The notes beneath the pieces are model-generated. The model did no database searches. It saw only the letters and a list, made by a program, of their open reading frames with translations, and was not told where the DNA came from. DNA of 5,102 nt from Flavobacteriales bacterium UBA7382 (GTDB lineage: Bacteria > Bacteroidota > Bacteroidia > Flavobacteriales_D > Sanyastnellaceae). Positions 1 to 5,102 of this stretch are shown here, piece after piece. The DNA lies in the NCBI GenBank assembly GCA_002469765.1, contig DKNS01000093.1, forward strand, positions 1 to 5,102. The letters are read 5' to 3'. Each line of letters begins with the position of its first letter. The first letter of the stretch is position 1. The position numbers were made by a program, and so were the translations under genes.

Positions 1-44
1 AGGCAGGGCTTGCTTGAAACGGAACTTGTCCGTGCTTCTTCAAA

Positions 45-2108
45 TCAGTTCGCTGAACGACGGTTGTCGTCGATGTCCGCCTTCTTCTGCATGGCGTTCA
101 ACACCGTGAAGGGGAAGTTGGCCCGCGCTCGTGTTGCAATGGTGCTTTGCTCTTCGAGGTAGCTGTCTTTGCTGCTTGCTTCTGTGACTTGTTGAGGAGC
201 AATCACCCACACGCCTTCGTCGCCGACGATGGCGTTCGACATGTTGCCAATGGGGATGGACAACGCGGCTCCTGCCACTTGAGGTTCCGCTCCTGCACCA
301 CTTCCACGGACAGTTGGAAACTTCACACTGAGGTTGCGACCCGTCTTGACTGTTTCACCAACTGCTGCAGCCACTTCGTCCAAGTTGTCACCCACCATTT
401 TCTCAGCGTACAACATGCCCTTGGCTTCGTTCATGGCTCCTGTTCTCATCTCTTCTTCCACGGCCTCCAAGGTGGGCTCTCCGGATTCTGTGATTCGGTC
501 CAAGTGGGCCACGATGTAAAAGTCTGAGGTCAAAATGGGGTTGGAGATTTCTCCTTGCTCGCTGCGGAATGTCCAGCCGACAATTTCGGCGGCGTCGCGC
601 ACTCCAGCGATGTTGCGCGCTGCGGGGGCGATGCTGTTGGCCTCCCCGGTAGAATAACCGGCTTCGTCGGCAGCGGCCATCAAGGTCTCCTTGTCGATGG
701 CGGTGATGGCGAATTCGCTCGCTTGGGCGTAAGCGTCGCGTGCTGTGGTGGCGGATGCGTCAACTTTGCGAGTGATGTAGGCGACACGCGCCTCCTCCAC
801 TTTGGTTCGGCGATCGAGCACTTCAATCAGGTGCACCCCGTAAGTGGTTTCCACCCATCCAATGGAGCCCACGGCCTTGTCGAAGCAGAAGTCTTCAAAC
901 GGCTTGACCATGCGGCCACGTGGGAAGAAATCGTACACCCCGCCGGTGCTCTTCGAACCGGGGTCTCCGCTGAAGCGCTGGACCAAATCGTCGAAGTCAC
1001 CTCCGTTGCGCAGCACGCGCTTGAGGCTGTCCGCCCTCTGTCCGAGCTCGGTCATTTCAGCCTCGTCTTTGGCGTCCTTCGCAGTCAACAAAATGTGACG
1101 GCACTTGGCAGCCTCGTCCGGCACCATGGTGCGCTCAAGAACCTGGGCGACAGACATCATGCCATTCTTTGTGTAGGGGCCAACAACTGTGCCAACAGGC
1201 TCCTCGAAGAATTTGCTCTCGTTGACGTCAAGTTCGACTTGGGCGAGGCGCAAGTTGCGGATGTCTTCTTTCCCGTCGTTCGCCACTTGGGCAAATGCTT
1301 CTGCGTTGTCGGCACTCTGCCACTCGTCTGCCACATCTTCCAATTGGACTTCCATCGCCTTGATGTCAGACTCGCTTGCACCCAGGGGAATCTTCACGTA
1401 GCTGATGTCGCGCCCCTCGGATTGCTGGTACTGAGGCTCGCCTTTGTGGGCGTTGTAGTACGCATTCACCTCGCGGTCGCTTACGCTCACTTCGCCGTCT
1501 GGGATGTTCTTGTACAATTTGGCGACATACTGAATTTCAGCAGTGCGCTCGGCATTGATGTGCTCGTACTTGCCCTCAATGGAGTTCGTGTACACCGCAT
1601 CGGCCATCAGGACGTCCAACTTCTCTTTCTTGCGCTTCGCCAAGATGAGCTTCTTGTAGCTCAAGAGATTGACCTTGCCTTGGTCGGTTGTCAACATGGC
1701 GCCGAAGTTTTGCTGCCACATGGCTTTGTTCTCCCCGTTGCTGTAAAACGCACGGCTCATGTAGGGAGAATCCAAATTGCCAAACAACATTTCCTGGAAC
1801 TCGGCGTCGGTGACTTCAATGCCAAGTTCGTTGTAGGTGTCTTCCAAGACGATGTTGGACGTGATGTCGCCCCACACTTCATCCTGGAGTTGCTCCCCAG
1901 AGAATCCTAGACGACGACGCTCGTCAAGTTCCATGCGGTAATCCAAGGCAGAAATGCTCTCGCCTCCCACACTTCCCACGTCACGCGCGTTGCCTTGTCC
2001 CATCAACGCGAGCACCGCGTCGTAGGGGACCAAAAAGCCGAGCATGCCCAATCCAATCATGCCGAGCAACAAGCCTTGCCTGTTGCGGATTTGTTCAATC
2101 ATTGCCAT
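45..2108 (-). CDS. Membrane-anchored periplasmic peptidylprolyl isomerase/chaperone (PpiD/SurA-N type, parvulin domain)
   Basis: 687-residue foldase predicted to sit in the inner membrane by one N-terminal helix (about residues 12-37) with the rest in the periplasm, where it would help fold exported and outer-membrane proteins. After the helix comes a segment typical of SurA-N/PpiD proteins (DVGSVGGESIS, 43-53) and a mostly helical, charged region (54-220). A canonical parvulin domain spans about 335-434: RHIL with His338, FSGDPGS then GG (379-390), Met400 and Phe404, and YGVHLIEV with His426. These match the usual active-site set, so catalysis is plausible. The regions at about 299-326, 514-540 and 615-643 resemble the last part of a parvulin fold without its catalytic half. 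The start is placed at ATG 2108 (MAMIEQIRNRQG); ATG 2102 is equally possible. The open frame extends upstream to 2357, but that part overlaps the CNNM gene in another frame and reads as non-protein-like. It is the last visible gene of the cluster, 67 bases after its neighbour. Family assignment is strong; client proteins are unknown. Confidence 0.92.
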   Translation of the reverse strand: MAMIEQIRNRQGLLLGMIGLGMLGFLVPYDAVLALMGQGNARDVGSVGGESISALDYRMELDERRRLGFSGEQLQDEVWGDITSNIVLEDTYNELGIEVTDAEFQEMLFGNLDSPYMSRAFYSNGENKAMWQQNFGAMLTTDQGKVNLLSYKKLILAKRKKEKLDVLMADAVYTNSIEGKYEHINAERTAEIQYVAKLYKNIPDGEVSVSDREVNAYYNAHKGEPQYQQSEGRDISYVKIPLGASESDIKAMEVQLEDVADEWQSADNAEAFAQVANDGKEDIRNLRLAQVELDVNESKFFEEPVGTVVGPYTKNGMMSVAQVLERTMVPDEAAKCRHILLTAKDAKDEAEMTELGQRADSLKRVLRNGGDFDDLVQRFSGDPGSKSTGGVYDFFPRGRMVKPFEDFCFDKAVGSIGWVETTYGVHLIEVLDRRTKVEEARVAYITRKVDASATTARDAYAQASEFAITAIDKETLMAAADEAGYSTGEANSIAPAARNIAGVRDAAEIVGWTFRSEQGEISNPILTSDFYIVAHLDRITESGEPTLEAVEEEMRTGAMNEAKGMLYAEKMVGDNLDEVAAAVGETVKTGRNLSVKFPTVRGSGAGAEPQVAGAALSIPIGNMSNAIVGDEGVWVIAPQQVTEASSKDSYLEEQSTIATRARANFPFTVLNAMQKKADIDDNRRSAN

Positions 2109-2175
2109 CGTCTCAAAGTCTAGTTGTAAGGGTTGCGAAGATAACGCTTCCAAGTTTACCGAAAACCACGTTGGT
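2109..2175 (-). promoter_or_regulatory. 67-base intergenic gap before the foldase gene; possible weak internal promoter
   Basis: This is the longest gap between genes in the window. Read on the minus strand it is richer in A/T than the flanking genes. It contains TATCTTCG at 2136-2143, one base away from the Bacteroidota -7 consensus TAnnTTTG, with a T-run (2162-2165) at about the distance expected for the -33 element but without a clear TTG. A second near-match, TAGACTTTG (2114-2122), has one extra base in its spacer and lies very close to the start codon. Neither is convincing. The gene may simply be transcribed from upstream. Confidence 0.2.
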
Positions 2176-3465
2176 TCAGGCTTCTGGGGCGGGCTTGAAC
2201 TCCACCCACAGGATGCGGTTTTCCTCCACTTCTCGCACCACAAATTCAAGCCCTTCCACCTCCACGACGCTGCCCGATTCTGGGATGTCTTCGGCATGGT
2301 GGAGAAGCAAGCCACCCAGGGTGTCGTAGTTGCCTGATTCGGGCAATTCCCAGGCATGGACTTCGTTCAGCGACCGCACTTCCCGGCGGGCGGGCACCCG
2401 CCAAACGCCGTCACCCAGGGCGTGTTCCACATCTTCCTCGACGAAGTCGTGTTCGTCGTCGATTTCCCCAAGCAGCTCCTCCACGATGTCCTCCATGGTC
2501 AAAATCCCGGCGGTCCCACCGAACTCGTCCACCACCACTGCAAGGTGCCTTCTGCGCTTTAAGAATTGCCGCAAAAGTTCGTCGCCGGCCATGGCCTCTG
2601 GGACGACAAACGTGGGCAGCAGAATTTCCTTGAGGGATTCGGGCAAGTCAAAGAGGTACTTTGCATGGACGTATCCCACAATGTGATCCATGTCGCCCTT
2701 GAACACCACGAGTTTGGAGAATCCAGTTCCGGCGAACGTCGCCGTCAATGCGTCCACGGAGGTGTCTATTTCGACGCCTTGCACCTCGTTGCGGGGCACC
2801 ATGCTGTCCCGGGCCTGGACACTCGGCAAGTCCAAGGCGTTCTTCAGGATTTGCAATTCGTGTTCGAGTTCTTGCTCAGGCTCCATGCGGCCGCTGAGGG
2901 TTTCCAGATAGTGGTCCAAGTCTTGGACCCCAAGGGTTTCTGCCTCGGCGGCTTCCTTTCTGCGGACAAAGGGCCGAAGCAGCCCTTGGCTGAGCTTGGT
3001 GATGATCCAGGCGGGCAAGGCGAGCACGATGAAAATCAGGAGAAGGGGATACGCCAAATTCCTAAGCCAGGCGTTGGGGGAGGCGTGAAACAATGACTTG
3101 GGGATGAACTCTGCCAACACGAGCACCACCGACGTGGTCACCAGAGTTTGGATGGCCAAGGCGAGCAAAGGTTGAGGGGCGCTTTGCCAATCTGAAACGC
3201 CAAACACCCATGTGCCCACAAGCGCCCCTGATTCGATGCCGCAGAGCACCAGCGCGAGGTTGTTGCCGACCAACATTGAGGCGATGAACAGCTGGGGCCG
3301 AGCGTTCAGGAAAGCCACCACCCGGCCACGCCAACTTTGAGTGGCGTCGAGTTCAGTCTGGAGCCGACTGGAAGCCACGAACGCCATTTCCATCCCAGAG
3401 AAGAACGCCGACGCGAACAGAGACAGCGCCAGAATCAAGATCGAACTCGAAGGGTCAGGGTCCAT
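2176..3465 (-). CDS. CNNM/CorC-HlyC family membrane protein (DUF21, paired CBS domains, CorC_HlyC domain)
   Basis: 429-residue inner-membrane protein of the family often annotated as hemolysin or CorC; members are linked to Mg2+/Co2+ transport or homeostasis, and related GldE proteins occur in gliding bacteria. The DUF21 transmembrane domain covers about residues 5-165 and shows the family signatures SAFFSGMEMAF (19-29), VGNNLALVL (66-74) and LAEFIPKSL (117-125), with further hydrophobic helices at about 100-119 and 137-157. A charged linker (167-205) leads to a CBS pair: CBS1 at about 220-276, starting with DSMVPRNEV, and CBS2 at about 284-340, with VVVDEFGGTAGILTMEDIVE. The CorC_HlyC domain occupies about 350-425 (SGNYDTLGGLLLHH, 377-390). 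The start is ATG 3465; a TTG two codons upstream at 3471 is in frame but unnecessary. It follows the small membrane gene by 21 bases. All main motifs look intact. The family call is secure; the ion and the direction of transport are not determined by the sequence. Hemolytic activity should not be inferred from the family name. Confidence 0.94.
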   Translation of the reverse strand: MDPDPSSSILILALSLFASAFFSGMEMAFVASSRLQTELDATQSWRGRVVAFLNARPQLFIASMLVGNNLALVLCGIESGALVGTWVFGVSDWQSAPQPLLALAIQTLVTTSVVLVLAEFIPKSLFHASPNAWLRNLAYPLLLIFIVLALPAWIITKLSQGLLRPFVRRKEAAEAETLGVQDLDHYLETLSGRMEPEQELEHELQILKNALDLPSVQARDSMVPRNEVQGVEIDTSVDALTATFAGTGFSKLVVFKGDMDHIVGYVHAKYLFDLPESLKEILLPTFVVPEAMAGDELLRQFLKRRRHLAVVVDEFGGTAGILTMEDIVEELLGEIDDEHDFVEEDVEHALGDGVWRVPARREVRSLNEVHAWELPESGNYDTLGGLLLHHAEDIPESGSVVEVEGLEFVVREVEENRILWVEFKPAPEA

Positions 3466-3486
3466 GTACAAAAGATACAGCCGACG

Positions 3487-3708
3487 TCAGTTGGAAGACG
3501 TCATGCGAAGCCGGAAGATTCGTCGAACGCCGTACCAAAGCCAGGAGATGCAAGGGAACAACCCCATGGACCACGCTGGTGGGTCCGCGCTCATCCAAAG
3601 CCAGCCCACGTAAAAGGTGCCTACAATGGACGCCACCAGCCAAAACCATTCTGCGGCGCGTGCCGTTTTGTAGGGGAGACTTTGTTCGATGGATTGTGGC
3701 TCGGACAT
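3487..3708 (-). CDS. Small two-helix membrane protein of unknown function
   Basis: A 73-residue protein that I do not recognise by function. A polar N-terminus (1-20) is followed by two hydrophobic segments rich in Trp, about 21-39 (WFWLVASIVGTFYVGWLWM) and 46-62 (WSMGLFPCISWLWYGVR), separated by a short turn containing ADPP. The tail is short and basic (RRIFRLRM). By the positive-inside rule the basic C-terminal end is probably cytoplasmic, making a helical hairpin with both ends inside. The chosen start is ATG 3708; an in-frame GTG at 3732 would add eight residues and lie only 5 bases after the lptC stop codon, so either may be used. The coding call rests on the clean hydrophobic pattern, the tight fit between lptC and the CNNM gene (21-base gap), and my recollection that Bacteroidota clusters often have a small membrane gene here. 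A role in the envelope is inferred only from its neighbours. Confidence 0.75.
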   Translation of the reverse strand: MSEPQSIEQSLPYKTARAAEWFWLVASIVGTFYVGWLWMSADPPAWSMGLFPCISWLWYGVRRIFRLRMTSSN

Positions 3709-3737
3709 GGTGCGAAGGTCGGGCAACGGCACGAAAA

Positions 3738-4364
3738 TCAGCCTCCGACTTCAAATGACCCCGTGGGATTCAAAATCTCATAGCGTTCAAAATGGCTGTC
3801 CGAGCGGAGACCTCGGCCCCGAAGCATGCCCTGGGCGGTTTCGATGGAGACAGGTCGCGTGGTGTACACCAGGTCGGAATCGTGCGACCACACGAGGTGT
3901 TCGGTTTCCAAACGTTCGCCTTTGTCGTTCACCAGAACCACGTTGTCCCATGCTTCCAGCCGACCGGCCTGGTCGTTGTATGTGCCACGGTCGGCTTGAA
4001 GGGTTGCGGCATGGCGTTCGCGGTTGCCACCAATGTACAGGGTGAATCCCTCGGAAACTTGCCACAGAGGAGTGTCCGATTGGGTGTTGTCCCCTTCAAG
4101 GTTGTCCCAGCGCTCGAGCCTGTTGGCTTCGAGGGCTTGAATCAACCTGCCTCGTTCGGTGTACTCGAAGTAGCCCTTTTCAACCACCTGGATGGGTTCT
4201 CCCTCCCTGACTATGTCGGACGCGTCGGCGTCCATCTCGTCGCCTGAACGGTCCATATCAGGGGTGGGCTTGCACCCCATCCAGGTGCCGACTCCAAAGA
4301 ACACAACAGCCGCCCAAAGCTGGAAGGCTGGAGGTCTGGTTGTCGTTCGTGGTTTTTGGGACAT
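3738..4364 (-). CDS. lptC: LptC-like LPS export protein (periplasmic, membrane-anchored or lipoprotein)
   Basis: 208-residue protein of the LptC/OstA-like family. LptC joins the LptB2FG ABC transporter to the periplasmic LptA bridge and passes lipopolysaccharide toward the outer membrane. The N-terminus is basic (KPRTTTRPP) followed by a hydrophobic stretch (13-30) ending at Cys31. The sequence before it, TWMG-C, is a poor lipobox, so this may be a lipoprotein or a plain membrane anchor. An acidic linker (36-55) precedes the beta-rich domain (about 58-207). Typical LptC pattern elements are the GYFEYTERGRLIQALEA strand region (64-80), the repeat-like ADRGTYNDQAGRLEAWDNV (124-142), then DKGERLETEHLVW (147-159) and a GRGLRSD segment (183-189) ending in NPTGSFEV (199-206). 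The start ATG at 4364 comes 5 bases after the upstream stop codon, indicating translational coupling. Bacteroidota LptC proteins are commonly near this length. Confident in the family, moderate on the anchoring mode. Confidence 0.88.
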   Translation of the reverse strand: MSQKPRTTTRPPAFQLWAAVVFFGVGTWMGCKPTPDMDRSGDEMDADASDIVREGEPIQVVEKGYFEYTERGRLIQALEANRLERWDNLEGDNTQSDTPLWQVSEGFTLYIGGNRERHAATLQADRGTYNDQAGRLEAWDNVVLVNDKGERLETEHLVWSHDSDLVYTTRPVSIETAQGMLRGRGLRSDSHFERYEILNPTGSFEVGG

Positions 4365-4369
4365 GTCCC

Positions 4370-5102
4370 TCAGCGTACCCGAATGGTGGTGGTTTCACCA
4401 GAACACGGGCACCCTTTCTTGGAGGGCACCGTGAAGGAACCACCTGCCTGCTTGCCGTAGGTGAAGATGTCGTCGACCGTGGGGAATTGCTTCGCCATGT
4501 TGGCCATTTTCTTGCTGGCCTTTTCAGCGAGCTCTTCGTCCAATCGCTTGGCTTTGGCGTAGTAGTCGCTGGCCACCCAGTACACCGACCGGCCGCCCAA
4601 GGCGCCGTCGTTGCATGCGCGGGAGCTTCCCGCAATGGCGTCTCCAATAAGCATGTATGCGTCTCCATTTTCAGCGTCCAGCTCCAACACTTGCCGGGCG
4701 AAAGACTTGGCTGTGGTGGTGCGTCCTAAGGCACTCGCGATTTGACCTGTTTTCAACAAATAGGTCAACTTGTCGCTGCAGTCGCCGCAACGCTCCACGG
4801 CGTCTTCCATGTAGGCGAAGCTCGAGTCGAGCTGGCTGGACTTGGCAAACCCGATGCCAATGGCAAAGGCCGCAGGGGCTGAGGGCTCGACACTGTAGAC
4901 AGAAGTGGCCACTGGCAGGAAGAGGTCGTTGTCGGTGCACTCCTTTTTGTTCAACAAGCGCAAGACTTTTTGCTTCAATTCCATGTTGCTGGAATCCGCC
5001 GTCACAGCCGTTGCGAGCACGGGCACCATGTCGTCGCAGTCTGCGATGGCCACAAACACGGTTTCGATGTTTTTCTTGGCTTTTTCATAGCGCTTCAAAT
5101 CA
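4370..5102 (-). CDS. TPR-type protein, C-terminal part (5' end beyond the window), Cys-rich
   Basis: The reading frame enters from the window edge and stops at 4370, giving about 243 visible residues. An in-frame TTG at 5098 is the first possible start inside the window but reads through to the edge with no stop, so the gene is taken as truncated. Numbering from that codon, helix-pair repeats resembling tetratricopeptide units occur at about 72-104 (SAPAAFAIGIGFAKSSQLDS onward), 109-143 and 144-195, the last including YWVASDYYAKAKRLDEELAE (173-192). The tail, FPTVDDIFTYGKQAGGSFTV (205-224) followed by GETTTIRVR (234-242), resembles the conserved end of Bacteroidota TPR proteins encoded just before lptC. 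Seven cysteines are visible (21, 54, 104, 107, 162, 230, 232), including CGDC and CPC, which suggests disulfides and an extracytoplasmic location; the signal peptide, if any, lies outside the window. The specific role is unknown; TPRs usually mediate protein-protein contacts. Confidence 0.8.
   Translation of the reverse strand, partial: DLKRYEKAKKNIETVFVAIADCDDMVPVLATAVTADSSNMELKQKVLRLLNKKECTDNDLFLPVATSVYSVEPSAPAAFAIGIGFAKSSQLDSSFAYMEDAVERCGDCSDKLTYLLKTGQIASALGRTTTAKSFARQVLELDAENGDAYMLIGDAIAGSSRACNDGALGGRSVYWVASDYYAKAKRLDEELAEKASKKMANMAKQFPTVDDIFTYGKQAGGSFTVPSKKGCPCSGETTTIRVR

Noticed and set aside
14..43. Possible terminator after the foldase gene: stem ACGGA (19-23) with TCCGT (29-33), and outer TTGAA/TTCAA
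   Set aside because: The inner stem is only 5 base pairs, the outer stem needs a 5-base bulge, and there is no T-run following it on the minus strand inside the window. The next sequence is cut off, so it cannot be supported.
1..44. Possible end or start of another gene at the left edge
   Set aside because: Frames are open over this short piece on the plus strand, but 44 bases are too few to recognise any protein, and no start codon with context is visible on the minus strand.
555..1910. Long plus-strand open frame (451 codons) antisense to the foldase gene
   Set aside because: Its translation is dominated by Val, Gly, His, Leu and Cys with no recognisable domain, and it lies wholly opposite a well-supported gene. 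Long antisense frames are expected where the G/C-rich third-position bias of the real gene suppresses stops on the other strand.
2109..2357. 83-residue N-terminal extension of the foldase reading frame
   Set aside because: It overlaps the 3' end of the CNNM gene in another frame, has a Trp/Ser/Pro-rich non-family composition, and would place the membrane anchor in the middle of the N-terminal region. Family members begin close to the anchor, as at 2108 or 2102.
2385..2402. G/C-rich inverted repeat GGCGGG/CCCGCC
   Set aside because: It lies inside the CNNM coding sequence where codons for Val-Pro-Ala-Arg-Arg give this composition; no T-run or regulatory context.
3455..3754. Alternative minus-strand frame (99 codons) over the small membrane gene
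   Set aside because: It overlaps both lptC and the CNNM start, has an Arg/His-rich composition with no coherent hydrophobic segments, and competes with a frame that gives two clean membrane helices.

Overview
The window carries five tightly packed genes, all on the minus strand, so transcription runs from high to low coordinates. In transcription order they are: the 3' part of a TPR-type secreted or periplasmic protein (cut by the window edge at 5102), an LptC-like lipopolysaccharide-export protein, a 73-residue two-helix membrane protein of unknown function, a CNNM/CorC-HlyC family membrane protein with CBS domains, and a membrane-anchored parvulin chaperone of the PpiD/SurA-N type. Only the first 44 bases and short intergenic gaps are left over. 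There is no RNA gene, mobile element, CRISPR array or sizeable repeat, and no stretch over 300 bases lacks a gene.

The gene order (TPR protein, lptC, small membrane protein, hemolysin-like CNNM protein, PpiD-like foldase) and the protein styles point to Bacteroidota, most likely a Flavobacteriales-type lineage. This is from memory of similar neighbourhoods, not from a search. By eye the G+C content is clearly above 50%, which is high for that group, and may indicate one of its higher-GC aquatic or wastewater lineages. The start codons lack convincing Shine-Dalgarno sequences in most cases, which also fits Bacteroidota.

The spacing suggests one operon: 5 bases between TPR and lptC, 5 or 29 between lptC and the small protein depending on its start, and 21 between the small protein and the CNNM gene. 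The only larger gap (67 bases) precedes the foldase gene, where a weak secondary promoter is possible. Functionally the set looks like cell-envelope housekeeping: LPS transport to the outer membrane (LptC), folding of exported proteins (PpiD-like), ion transport or homeostasis at the inner membrane (CNNM), and two poorly understood envelope proteins.

I found no convincing undescribed system. The points most worth a second look are the uncharacterised small membrane protein fixed between lptC and the CNNM gene, the repeated degenerate parvulin-like segments around the single canonical parvulin domain, and the cysteine-rich TPR protein with a CPC motif near its C-terminus.
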